A stretch of 64,000 bases of DNA, from positions 8,813,501 to 8,877,500 of the forward strand of contig NZ_CP012670.1 in assembly GCF_004135735.1 (NCBI RefSeq), read 5' to 3'. The notes beneath the pieces are model-generated. The model did not search any database. It worked only from the letters and a program-made list of their open reading frames with translations, and was not told the DNA's origin. Positions 10,944 through 18,985 of this stretch are shown one piece after another. This stretch comes from Sorangium cellulosum (GTDB lineage Bacteria; Myxococcota_A; Polyangia; Polyangiales; Polyangiaceae). Positions within the stretch are counted from its first letter, which is position 1, and the number at the start of each line of letters is the position of its first letter. The translations under genes and the position numbers were made by a program.

Positions 10944-12299
10944 ATGAAGGAGACTGCTGAAGGTCGAGCCGTCATGGGCAAGTATCGCCTCGAGCGCAGG
11001 CTCGGCGGCGGTGGCATGGGCGATCTCTGGCTGGGCTTCGACGACAAGCTCAGGCGGCGGGTGGTCATCAAGTTCATCCGGAGCTTCGCCGCGACGGAGC
11101 CCGAGCTCATCGCCCGCTTCGAGCGCGAGGCGCGCGCGTCCGCGCGGGTCCGGAGCCCCTATGTCATCGAGACCTACGACTACGGCGTCGATCGGGGCTG
11201 CGCCTTCATCGTCATGGAGTACCTGGAGGGCGAGGATCTGAATCGCCGCCTCGAGCGGGAGCAGAAGATCCCGCTCGCGCAGGCGACGACCCTGTTCACG
11301 CAGCTCGGCAAGGGCCTCGACGCGATCCACGCCGCGGGGGTGGTCCACCGGGACCTGAAGCCGGGGAACATCTTCCTCGCGGTGTCCGGCGGCGATGAGC
11401 TGGTGAAGGTGCTCGACTTCGGCGTCGCGAAATCATCCTGTTCGCGCGACAGGATCACGAAGACGGGGATGGTCCTCGGGACTCCGCGGTACATGAGCCC
11501 GGAGCAGGCGATGGCGCCCAAGCAGGTCGATTACCGGACCGATCTCTGGTCGATGGCGGTGATCCTCTACCGCGCGGTCACCGGCCAGTGTCCTTTCGCC
11601 GGCGCCAACATCAACGAGGTGGTCAGGCACATCTGCCAGACCTCGTTCCCGAGGGCGTCCGAGCTCGCGCCGGAGCTCCCGCCCGGCGTCGACGCGTTCT
11701 TCACCCGGGCGTTCGAGTTCGATCCCGGCGCGCGGTTCCAGTCGGGCAAGGAGATGATGGAGGCGTTCTCCGCGCTCGCGCCGGCCTCCACGCCGTGGCC
11801 GGAGCCTTCGCGCGCGCCCCGCGGCGGGCCGCCGCCCGAGACGAGCGCCATCGTCCGGCTGGGTCCGCCCGCGTCGCCGCCCCGCTACCCGATGGACCAG
11901 ACGACGATGGCCGCGATGCTGGCCACGCCGGCGAACGATCTCGGCGGCGCCGCGGCCCCGGAGCCTGCCGCGGCGGTCGAGCTCCCGTCGTGCGACCGCG
12001 CGAGCGAGGTCGCGCTGGACAGCCGCGTCCTCCCGCCGCTCCGGGTCCCCTGGCTGGTCGCGATCGCGCTGCTCCTCGCGGCCGCCACCGTGGTCTGCCA
12101 CAGCATCGTCCAGGGCGCGTCCTGGTCGCTGGCGCAGCCGCTACCGCGCGTCGGTGGTGGGCGCCTCGGTGATGCGGCGCGTCCACCGGAGCCTGGGGGC
12201 GCCCTCGTCGACCCAGCGATCGCGCACGCGGCGCGCGAGCTCGGGGTGATGGCTCGACTTGACGGCCATGGCGGACACGAGGCACGTCCCTGGCCATGA
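10944..12299 (+). CDS. Eukaryote-like Ser/Thr protein kinase with C-terminal membrane anchor
   Basis: A 451-residue kinase with intact catalytic motifs: glycine loop LGGGGMGDLW (residues 20-29), lysine K43 in VVIKF, HRDLKPGN (H135), DFG in LDFGVAKS and GTPRYMSPEQ. A Pro-rich linker leads to one membrane segment (PWLVAIALLLAAATVVC, about residues 370-388) and a short outer tail, the usual layout of a receptor-type myxobacterial kinase. The ATG at 10944 (GGAG upstream) is preferred; an ATG at 10974 and a TTG at 10905 are possible. The last 159 bases overlap a convergent lipoprotein gene, so the natural C-terminus may be shorter than read here. Confidence 0.9.
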   Translation: MKETAEGRAVMGKYRLERRLGGGGMGDLWLGFDDKLRRRVVIKFIRSFAATEPELIARFEREARASARVRSPYVIETYDYGVDRGCAFIVMEYLEGEDLNRRLEREQKIPLAQATTLFTQLGKGLDAIHAAGVVHRDLKPGNIFLAVSGGDELVKVLDFGVAKSSCSRDRITKTGMVLGTPRYMSPEQAMAPKQVDYRTDLWSMAVILYRAVTGQCPFAGANINEVVRHICQTSFPRASELAPELPPGVDAFFTRAFEFDPGARFQSGKEMMEAFSALAPASTPWPEPSRAPRGGPPPETSAIVRLGPPASPPRYPMDQTTMAAMLATPANDLGGAAAPEPAAAVELPSCDRASEVALDSRVLPPLRVPWLVAIALLLAAATVVCHSIVQGASWSLAQPLPRVGGGRLGDAARPPEPGGALVDPAIAHAARELGVMARLDGHGGHEARPWP

Positions 12300-12896
12300 C
12301 TCGTACGCCGCGATCGCGCCGGCGTACGCGTCGCTCGCGAACACCGACTCCAGGCTGCCGTCGAGGAGCTTGAGCACGAGCGGCCGCACCTCGCCGTCGA
12401 TCTCCTGCGTCGTCCGGATGAGCTGCGCCTCGCCGAGCCGGACGCCGTAGGCGTCGGCGAGCGGCGCGTGCTTCGCCCAGAACTCGTCGAGGCAGCTGTC
12501 GGGATCGCTCGGGCCGGACGTGTCGGTATAAAGCACCGTCACGAGGGCGTGATGCGCGTCGCCGTACCGGTAGGTCGCGCGCGTCGGGTGATTCCAGATC
12601 CGCACCCTGCGCCAGCTCTTCCAGTCGACGAGCGGGACATCGAGCGTGTTGAACCGGTCCCGGCGGCGCCCCCACGGCTCGCTGAGCAGCCGCTCCAGCG
12701 CGGCCCGCTCGGGGTCGGCCGCGTCGCCCCCCGGGTTCTCGCGGGTGATCGAGGCCGGCGTCGGCGGCAACCCCGGCGGCCTGGGCGGCGGGCTGCTGCC
12801 GCAGGCGGCGACGCCGGTGAGCCACGCGAGGAGAGCGGCGGCCGAGGCGGTCGCCCGGAGAGGGAAAGAGCGCGCTGTTGGCCTGGATACGGACAT
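12141..12896 (-). CDS. Putative lipoprotein of unknown function
   Basis: A 251-residue protein with a lipoprotein signal (hydrophobic LLAWLTGVAACGS; the lipobox cysteine is about residue 31), so it is anchored in a membrane facing the periplasm. The rest has no motif that I recognise: a Trp-rich segment (VDWKSWRRVRIWNHPTRA), then mixed helix/strand. The ATG at 12896 was preferred over an in-frame GTG at 12923 because it starts a compact signal peptide. Its last 159 bases run antisense to the end of the kinase gene. Confidence 0.72.
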   Translation of the reverse strand: MSVSRPTARSFPLRATASAAALLAWLTGVAACGSSPPPRPPGLPPTPASITRENPGGDAADPERAALERLLSEPWGRRRDRFNTLDVPLVDWKSWRRVRIWNHPTRATYRYGDAHHALVTVLYTDTSGPSDPDSCLDEFWAKHAPLADAYGVRLGEAQLIRTTQEIDGEVRPLVLKLLDGSLESVFASDAYAGAIAAYESWPGTCLVSAMAVKSSHHPELARRVRDRWVDEGAPRLRWTRRITEAPTTDAR

Positions 12897-12953
12897 GGGC
12901 AATCCAACGAGTCCCACCACCACCCGGCCCCGCGAGCGGATCCCGCGGCGCCG

Positions 12954-14054
12954 CTACAATCGGACCTCGCGCATCGCGATTTTATTCTTGTCGAAGACGC
13001 CCAGTCCGAGCTCGCCCGCGATGCGGATGTACGAGGGCTCCCGGCTCGCCTCTTTCAGCGTGGGCAGCCCGTTCTCCTTGCGCCAGGTCTCGACCACGCC
13101 CCAGCCGATCACATCCATGGCGACCGGATCCGTCGTGACATAGACCGACTCGTGCAGGACGCGCCGCTTCGGGTTCTTGTCGAGCGGGCCCTGGTCGTAG
13201 ATGAGCTTGAAGCCGTCGGTGATGTGAAGGCGGACACGGCTCTTCACGACATCCTGGGCATAGAGCTCCGCGATCTGCGGGCTCGCGGTGTGCTGGTGGA
13301 AGGCGTGCGGGTTGATCGTCGCGCCGTGGGTGATGTTCTTGAGGCAGCCGGTGTAGCCGCAGATCGAGTGATCCTTGATCAGGGACACGTTGATCACCGC
13401 GGTCGCCTCGGTGAACGGGCGCACGAACTTGGTGGGGATGCCGCAGACCGAGATGCTCGGCATCACCGCGTCCTTGTTCTCGTGCACCGCGGCGCGGATC
13501 CCGGCCGGGAACTCGGCCGCCGGCTTCGCGGCGCGGTCGGCGCAGCGGGTCCCGGCCAGGAAGGACGGGTACTGCTCGAAGATCATGATGTTCTCCGGGG
13601 GGACGCCGGCGGCGACCACCCCGCGCACGACCTCCAGCACGAGCTCCTTGTTGGTCGCCATGGTCGCGCCCTTCTGGCCGGCGATCCCGTTCGCCTTGAT
13701 CGCCACGCGGTCGTCCTTGTGAACGAACCGCCCGAAGGCCGCGCCGAGGTCGCTCTTGCCCGTGAGCTCCGCCATGGCCCGCTCGAGCATCCCCTTCGCC
13801 GCGGCCGCGTCCGGCCAGAGGCCGTTCGGCTGCATCACGTTGCCCTTGGTGACCTTCACCACCTTTCCCGGGATGGAGAGGGGCGTGAAGCCGGGGGGCG
13901 GCAAGGCGGCGAGGCTCGGAGGCGCGTCCGCGAAGGCGGCGCCCGGGCCGAGGAGCACGGCGCCCGCGGCGCCGGCGGCGAGGCCGCCCAGGAAGACGCG
14001 GCGCGAGCGCTCCGCGGGACCGGGATCATCAGGGTGACGGTGATCGTGGGGCAT
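12954..14054 (-). CDS. Tat-exported DUF362 protein
   Basis: A 366-residue protein with a twin-arginine signal (ERSRRVFLGG, about residues 15-24) followed by an Ala/Gly-rich hydrophobic core. The body matches DUF362: KDDRVAIKANGIAGQKGA, VINVSLIKDHSICGYTGCLK, THGATINPHAFH and VYVTTDPVAMDVIGW. DUF362 proteins often sit with iron-sulfur or cobalamin-related enzymes, but no [4Fe-4S] CxxCxxC motif is visible in this one. Function unknown; an extracytoplasmic redox or metal-binding role is only inferred from the Tat signal. The ATG at 14054 has GAGGT upstream. Confidence 0.88.
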   Translation of the reverse strand: MPHDHRHPDDPGPAERSRRVFLGGLAAGAAGAVLLGPGAAFADAPPSLAALPPPGFTPLSIPGKVVKVTKGNVMQPNGLWPDAAAAKGMLERAMAELTGKSDLGAAFGRFVHKDDRVAIKANGIAGQKGATMATNKELVLEVVRGVVAAGVPPENIMIFEQYPSFLAGTRCADRAAKPAAEFPAGIRAAVHENKDAVMPSISVCGIPTKFVRPFTEATAVINVSLIKDHSICGYTGCLKNITHGATINPHAFHQHTASPQIAELYAQDVVKSRVRLHITDGFKLIYDQGPLDKNPKRRVLHESVYVTTDPVAMDVIGWGVVETWRKENGLPTLKEASREPSYIRIAGELGLGVFDKNKIAMREVRL

Positions 14055-14364
14055 GAGACCTCGTGGTGGACGCCGTAGGGCGGAGGGAACACCGCCGGGC
14101 CGCCGGGCGCCCGGAGCCGTGATGGTAGCCGAGCTTGTCGCTCGAGACACGGCTGCCGGCGCCTCGCGGGGGCGCCGCGCGCGCCGCCATGGCGGCGCCG
14201 CCGCCTGGGTGGCCGACGCGAGCGAATTCGCCCGGTTTTCCGGGCAGGCGCTCCCGGCACGCCGCTCGCCTATCGGCGCCGCGAGGGGACGGACGCCGGC
14301 GCGCGCCGCGCGACGGCCGGGCGGCGTCCCTCGCGGGATCGCGCGTGAGAGGAGGCGCGGAACG
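14055..14364. other. Divergent intergenic region
   Basis: 310 bases between the DUF362 and ComEA-like genes, presumably carrying both promoters. I see no gene or clear promoter boxes. The ribosome site GAGGAGG for the ComEA-like gene is at 14349-14355. Confidence 0.5.
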
Positions 14365-15045
14365 ATGCAAGCGACATCCAAGCAGGAGGACCCGCTCGCC
14401 GGGCGAGCGGAGGACCCGCTCGCCGGGCGAGCGGATGGGGAGCGCGCCGCGGAGGCGCGGCGCTCCTGGAGGGAGAGGGCGCTGACAGCCTTGAAGGAGT
14501 CGGCCTGGACCACGCTCGGCGGCAAGGCGGCGGCGTACGTCGCGGGGTTCTTCGCGCTGGCGCTGGTGGGCTCTGGCCACGCGATGAGCCTGCTGCCCGC
14601 GCGTCGAGCAGACCCGAGCGCCGGGCTGGCGATGGTCGCCGGCGGCGCGGCGCCGCTCGCCGCCGCGGACCAGCCCCCGCCCGCGGCCGGCCCGCCGGCC
14701 GGCGCGCCCGCGGTCGATCCAGCGACCGGCGCGCCGGCGCTCGCCGACGCGGGGGCCGGCGCAGCAGCGGCCGGACCAGCGCCGCCGGCGCCCGCGGGCG
14801 ACGTGGACGCGGGCGCGCCCGCCGGTGGCGGCGTGACGCCGGACGGCAAGGTCGTGCTGAACCTCGCGACGGAGGCGGACCTCCGGCGCCTGCCCGGGAT
14901 CGGCCCGGCGAAGGCGGCGGCGATCCTGGCGCTCCGCGCCAGGATCAAGCGCTTTCGGAAGGTCGACGAGCTGCTCCGGGTCAAGGGCATCGGCCGGCGA
15001 TCGCTGAAGCGGCTGAGGCCGCTGGTGGTCGTGGATCCCCCCTGA
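14365..15045 (+). CDS. ComEA-like helix-hairpin-helix DNA-binding protein
   Basis: A 226-residue protein. A charged N-terminus with a duplicated DPLAGRA motif precedes a membrane segment (AAAYVAGFFALALVGSGHAM, about residues 52-71), a Pro/Ala/Gly linker of about 80 residues, and a C-terminal double helix-hairpin-helix of ComEA type: LNLATEADLRRLPGIGPAKA then DELLRVKGIGRRSLKRL. ComEA binds incoming DNA at the outside of the inner membrane during natural transformation, and the topology here fits that. No other competence gene is nearby, so the role is inferred. The start codon follows a strong GAGGAGG site. Confidence 0.87.
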   Translation: MQATSKQEDPLAGRAEDPLAGRADGERAAEARRSWRERALTALKESAWTTLGGKAAAYVAGFFALALVGSGHAMSLLPARRADPSAGLAMVAGGAAPLAAADQPPPAAGPPAGAPAVDPATGAPALADAGAGAAAAGPAPPAPAGDVDAGAPAGGGVTPDGKVVLNLATEADLRRLPGIGPAKAAAILALRARIKRFRKVDELLRVKGIGRRSLKRLRPLVVVDPP

Positions 15046-15079
15046 GGCGGCCCGCGGCGGCGTCTCCGATCGCCTGTTC

Positions 15080-15147
15080 GATCGCGCCGTCGCGCCCTTG
15101 CTCGATCGCGCCGTCGCGCCCTTGCTCGATCGCGCCGTCGCGCTCTA
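15080..15147 (+). repeat. 24-bp tandem repeat, nearly three copies
   Basis: Units of 24 bases start at 15080, 15104 and 15128 (GATCGCGCCGTCGCGCCCTT and following); the third is incomplete. They lie between the ComEA-like gene and mpl. Confidence 0.9.
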
Positions 15148-15270
15148 GTGCCCCCTCGACAGGCCTGTCATGGCGGGGCCGAGGGTCGATGGGACCGCGC
15201 CGGCCCGCCGCGCACGGGCGCCCGGCCGAGCCTCTTGCTCTCCGGGGGCGCTCGGGCACACTGCGCCGCG

Positions 15271-16758
15271 ATGCACGTCCACTTCGTCGCCGTCGCGGGC
15301 ACCGGCATGGGTGCGCTGGCGGGGCTCTTCAAGGCGGCGGGGCACGAGGTCTCGGGCTCCGACGTCTCGTTCTACCCGCCCATGGGGCCGGCGCTCGAGC
15401 GCTGGGGCATCCGCCTCATGACCGGCTTCGATCCCGCGCACCTCGACCCGCGCCCCGATCTCGTCGTGATCGGCAACGTCTGCCGGCCGACCAACCCGGA
15501 GGCGCGCGCCGCGATCGACCGGGGGATGCGGGTGACCACGATGGCGCACGCGCTCGCGGAGCACATGCTCGCGGGGCGCTCCCCCCTCGTCGTGGCCGGC
15601 ACGCACGGCAAGACGACCACGAGCTCGATGTGCGCGTGGATCCTGCACGAAGCGGGCAAGGATCCCGGGTTCCTCATCGGCGGCCTGCCGAAGAACTTCG
15701 AGGCGAGCTTCCGGCTGCCCGAGGGGGCCGCGTCGGCCAGCGATCGCCGCGGGCTGCCGCTCCTCACGGAGGCGGGCGTGAGCCGCCGCAGGACGCCGTT
15801 CGTCGTCGAGGGCGACGAGTACGACACCGCCTTCTTCGAGAAGACGCCGAAGTTCTGGCACTACCGGCCCGAGGTCGGCGTCGTGACGTCGATGGAGCAC
15901 GACCACGTCGACATCTACCCCGACGCGGCCTCGTACGAGGCGGCGTTCCGCGGGTTCGTCGAGCGGATCCCGGAGGCGGGGCTCCTCGTCGCGGCCGCGC
16001 ACGATCCCCGGGTCGTCGACGTCGTGACGCGGTCGGCGCGGTCCGAGGTCGCCTGGTTCGCGCTCGAGGGCGACGACACGCACGGCGAGCCGCCGCACTG
16101 GCTCGCGGCGCCCGCCGAGGCCGGCGCCGGCCGCCAGTCGTTCGACCTGTACGCCGGCGGCGTCATGGCGGGGCGCTTCGCCCTGCGCATGCCCGGGCAC
16201 CACAACGTGCGCAACGCCGTCGCCGCGATCGCGGCCGCGGCGCAGGGCTTCGGCGTACCGCTCTCGACCGCGACCTCGGCGCTCGCGCGCTTCGACGGCG
16301 TGCGGCGCCGGCAGGACCTCGTGCTCGAGGCGCGCGGCGTGCGCGTCTACGACGACTTCGCGCACCACCCGACCGCCGTGGACGAGACGCTGCGGGCGCT
16401 CCGGTCCCGGCACCCGGAGGGCGCGCTGTGGGCGGTGTTCGAGCCGCGCAGCGCGACCGCGTGCCGCGCCCTCCACCAGGAGCCCTACGCGCGCGCCTTC
16501 GGCGCGGCCGATCGCGTCGTGCTCGCGCCGCTCGGGCGGCCGGAGATCGCCGCGGGCGAGCGGCTCGACCTCGACCGGCTGGTGCGCGATCTCGAGCGGG
16601 CCGGCAAGCGCGCCGAGGCGGCGGCCTCGGTGGACGCGATCGTCGCCGCGATCGCGCGCGACGCGCGGGAGGGCGACACGGTCGCGCTGCTGTCCAACGG
16701 GGCGTTCGGCGGCATCCACGACAAGCTCCGCGGCGCGCTCGCGACGGGGGCGCGATGA
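15271..16758 (+). CDS. mpl: UDP-N-acetylmuramate:murein tripeptide ligase
   Basis: A Mur-ligase family enzyme (495 residues) that reattaches recycled L-Ala-gamma-D-Glu-meso-DAP to UDP-MurNAc in peptidoglycan recycling. Visible motifs: N-terminal nucleotide fold HFVAVAGTGMGALAGLF, ATP loop VVAGTHGKTTTSS (about residues 108-120), VEGDEYDTAFFEKTPKFWHY and the C-terminal DDFAHHPTAV. The EYDTAFF segment separates Mpl from MurC. The ATG at 15271 starts directly at the conserved N-terminus. The stop overlaps the start of the next gene (ATGA). Confidence 0.92.
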   Translation: MHVHFVAVAGTGMGALAGLFKAAGHEVSGSDVSFYPPMGPALERWGIRLMTGFDPAHLDPRPDLVVIGNVCRPTNPEARAAIDRGMRVTTMAHALAEHMLAGRSPLVVAGTHGKTTTSSMCAWILHEAGKDPGFLIGGLPKNFEASFRLPEGAASASDRRGLPLLTEAGVSRRRTPFVVEGDEYDTAFFEKTPKFWHYRPEVGVVTSMEHDHVDIYPDAASYEAAFRGFVERIPEAGLLVAAAHDPRVVDVVTRSARSEVAWFALEGDDTHGEPPHWLAAPAEAGAGRQSFDLYAGGVMAGRFALRMPGHHNVRNAVAAIAAAAQGFGVPLSTATSALARFDGVRRRQDLVLEARGVRVYDDFAHHPTAVDETLRALRSRHPEGALWAVFEPRSATACRALHQEPYARAFGAADRVVLAPLGRPEIAAGERLDLDRLVRDLERAGKRAEAAASVDAIVAAIARDAREGDTVALLSNGAFGGIHDKLRGALATGAR

Positions 16759-17624
16759 GCGCGCGCGGACGGGCGGAGCTCTCCGAGCTGGCCGAGATCG
16801 CGCTGCGCGTGGCCGACGAGGCCGCCGCGCTCGTGCGCGCCGGGTTCCGCGCGGGCGCGCGCGTCGAGGAGAAGGCGCCGCGCGACCTCGTGACCGAGTT
16901 CGACCGGGCGAGCGAGGAGCTCCTCGTCGCGCGGCTCGGCGCGCTCACGCCGGGCGTCGCGGTCGTCGGCGAGGAGCAGAGCGCCTCGCGCGCGACGTCC
17001 GCCCGAGGCGGGCTCGTCTGGTACGTCGATCCGCTCGACGGCACCACGAACTTCGTCCACGGCCACCCGTTCTGGTGCGTCTCCGTCGGCCTGATGGAGG
17101 ACGACACGCCCGTCGCCGGCGCCGTCGTCGCGCCCATGCTCGGGCTCCGCTGGACGGGCTTCAGGCCGCGCGAGGTCGAGCCGCGCGGCGACGGTGAAGC
17201 GCCGCCGGAGGCCGCCGGCGAGGCGCGCCGCGACGGCGAGCGCTGCGCGGTCAGCGCCACGGCCTCGCTGCGGCACGCGATGGTGGCGACCGGCTTCCCG
17301 CCGGCGCGCGATCGGGCTCCGGACAACAACTTCGACGCCTTCATGACCGTCAAGCGCACGGCGCAGGCCGTGCGGCGCTGCGGCAGCGCGGCCCTCGATC
17401 TCTGCCTGGTCGCCGACGGGACCTACGACGCCTACTGGGAGCGCCGGCTGCACGCCTGGGACATCGCGGCAGGGTGCGCGATCGTGCGCGGCGCGGGCGG
17501 CGTCGTCACCGGGCTCGACGGCGGCCCGCCGGACTACCACGCAGGCAACATCGTGGCCTCGAACGGCCTCGTCCACGCCCCCATCCTCGCGCTCCTCTCC
17601 CACCCAGGCCCGCCCGATCGCTAG
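16755..17624 (+). CDS. Inositol-monophosphatase family phosphatase
   Basis: A 289-residue Mg/Li-type sugar phosphatase. The metal-binding motifs are complete: GEEQ, DPLDGTTNFVHG and the C-terminal WDIAAGCAIVRGAGG. Substrates in this family include inositol phosphate, histidinol phosphate, NADP and PAP; the sequence does not settle which. It is translationally coupled to mpl (ATGA at 16755-16758), suggesting co-expression. A Glu/Arg/Ala-rich insertion (EPRGDGEAPPEAAGEARRD) sits mid-protein and is likely a surface loop. Confidence 0.9.
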   Translation: MSARGRAELSELAEIALRVADEAAALVRAGFRAGARVEEKAPRDLVTEFDRASEELLVARLGALTPGVAVVGEEQSASRATSARGGLVWYVDPLDGTTNFVHGHPFWCVSVGLMEDDTPVAGAVVAPMLGLRWTGFRPREVEPRGDGEAPPEAAGEARRDGERCAVSATASLRHAMVATGFPPARDRAPDNNFDAFMTVKRTAQAVRRCGSAALDLCLVADGTYDAYWERRLHAWDIAAGCAIVRGAGGVVTGLDGGPPDYHAGNIVASNGLVHAPILALLSHPGPPDR

Positions 17625-17699
17625 CCACGCGGACGCGCTCGAACGCCGGCGAGCGCGAGCAGACACCAGATCAACGCCAAGTCAAGTGGAGAGGAGCCG

Positions 17700-17727
17700 T
17701 TGACTGGGCCGCCGAGAGAACTATCCT
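17700..17727 (+). promoter_or_regulatory. Sigma-70-type promoter of the 6S RNA gene
   Basis: TTGACT (17700-17705), a 16-base spacer and TATCCT (17722-17727). This is one of the few near-consensus housekeeping promoters in this G+C-rich window. It places the transcription start near 17733-17735, at the 5' end of the RNA. Confidence 0.72.
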
Positions 17728-17732
17728 TTGGC

Positions 17733-17932
17733 CGTTCCCTCTGCTGATTTCGTGAGGCGTTGGACGATTGAATCCCGAGTAAGCAGAACCAGGGGGCCAA
17801 CGACGATACCGTGGTGAGCTAGGCCCGGAACCAATCACCGGGAAGCCTGAAGCGGTACTTAGGCTCCCACCTAGCAGCTATGCTAGGGGTTCAAGTCCTT
17901 CGGCCCACGTCCTCGGCGGTACGGAACAACTC
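17733..17932 (+). ncRNA. ssrS: 6S RNA
   Basis: A structured RNA of about 200 nt that by family knowledge mimics an open promoter and binds the housekeeping RNA polymerase holoenzyme in stationary phase. The parts align in order with E. coli 6S RNA: TTCGTGAGGCG on the 5' side, GGTGAGC (17812-17818) facing GAAGCCT (17842-17848) around a CCCGG/CCGGG hairpin, then TCCCACCTAGCA and TGCTAGGGGTTCAAG forming the 3' hairpin. A closing stem pairs GAGGCG (17754-17759) with CGTCCTC (17908-17914). It has its own promoter and terminator. The GGTTCAAG segment looks like a tRNA T-loop but no tRNA can be folded there. Confidence 0.85.
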
Positions 17933-17936
17933 TCCC

Positions 17937-17969
17937 CTGCGGGCCGTCCATGCGGCCCGCAGTTCTTTT
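17937..17969 (+). terminator. Intrinsic terminator after 6S RNA
   Basis: A perfect 10-bp stem, CTGCGGGCCG with CGGCCCGCAG, around a 6-base loop, followed by TTCTTTT. It lies directly behind the 6S RNA and defines the likely 3' limit of the primary transcript. Confidence 0.92.
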
Positions 17970-18133
17970 GTGGTCCCACGGTCGACGCGCCGGCCCACCG
18001 ATGCCACGGCGTCGGCGGGCGGGCGGGTGGCCTGAGGCGCAGGCAGCGCGCCTCGGCCACGCGAGGGCAGCGTGGACGACGGCCCGGCTTTTATTTCCGT
18101 TCTCATCCCCCTTCCGGTAGCTTCGGGCCTGCG

Positions 18134-18982
18134 ATGGATACGAGATCCCCTCGGTCTGCAGGAGCGCGGCACGACGGGCGGCGCCCGTCCACCGGAACCG
18201 GCGCAACGTCCTTTGGGTCGTCAAGCCACATCACGGGTCGCGTCCCGCGCCGCGCGCGCCTCCTCCGGCGCCTGGCCCTGACGCTCGCGATCCTCACGGT
18301 GCCGGGCGTGGCGCTCGCCGCGGTCACGGTCAAGGGCAGGGCCACCGGCATGCCCAAGCTCCTGAACCCCGTCTGGAACGAGGCCAAGGACCCGAAGTCG
18401 AACCGCTACACGTTCCGCGAGCCGTCCCCGACCGTCCGCGCCGATGTCCGCGCGCTCGTCGGCTACGCGCCGAAGGAGCTGTGCGTCGCCGCGCTCGGCG
18501 AGAAGGGGGCGCCGCTCAAGGCGCCGCTCCGCGTCGTGGTGGCGGGCGGCCGCACCTCGCCCGTGACCCTGGTCGTCGCCGAGGGCCAGCAGATCCAGTT
18601 CGAGAACCAGGATCCGTTCCCGCACCGGCTCTACGAGGTCGGCAACAAGGGCCTGCCTCCGGCCGACATCGCCGCGGCCAAGACCCGCGCGTGGACGCCG
18701 CCCGGGCCGGGCAAGTACGAGATCCGCGATCAGCTCTCCCCGAGCGTCCGGTCGTGGATCGTCGTCGAGCCGCGGACCGTCGCGGTCGGCTACCCCGATC
18801 GCCACGGCAACTTCGCGGTCGAGCTCGAGGAGGGCAAGTACACGCTGCAGGGCTACTTCAACGGCGAGCCCGTCGGCAAGCCCGTCGAGGTCGACGTGAA
18901 GGCCAGGCCGGACACGCAGATCGTCCGGGGGCCGCTCGTCGTGGGCGCGGCCGGCGGCCCCAGCCCGGGGGCAGGGAAGTAG
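18134..18982 (+). CDS. Exported cupredoxin-like protein
   Basis: A 282-residue exported protein with an unusually long N-region (about 40 residues) before the signal core LALTLAILTVPGVALA. Around residues 135-165 it carries EGQQIQFENQDPFPHRLYEV, which resembles the N-x-D-x-x-x-H strand of cupredoxin-fold methylamine-utilisation-type proteins, without an obvious complete copper site. A second segment (NFAVELEEGKYTLQGYFNGE) looks like a carboxypeptidase-regulatory-like beta domain. It starts a plus-strand cluster: the sensor gene follows after three bases, so the two are very likely co-transcribed. Exact function unknown. Confidence 0.75.
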   Translation: MDTRSPRSAGARHDGRRPSTGTGATSFGSSSHITGRVPRRARLLRRLALTLAILTVPGVALAAVTVKGRATGMPKLLNPVWNEAKDPKSNRYTFREPSPTVRADVRALVGYAPKELCVAALGEKGAPLKAPLRVVVAGGRTSPVTLVVAEGQQIQFENQDPFPHRLYEVGNKGLPPADIAAAKTRAWTPPGPGKYEIRDQLSPSVRSWIVVEPRTVAVGYPDRHGNFAVELEEGKYTLQGYFNGEPVGKPVEVDVKARPDTQIVRGPLVVGAAGGPSPGAGK

Positions 18983-18985
18983 GCC

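Noticed and set aside
14365..15045. Competence operon
   Set aside because: Only the ComEA-like gene is present; no ComEC, ComF or pilin gene is adjacent.
17870..17910. tRNA gene, because of a GGTTCAAG T-loop-like segment
   Set aside because: No acceptor stem, anticodon arm or D-loop can be built around it; the segment fits the 3' hairpin of 6S RNA and the rest of that RNA is present in order.
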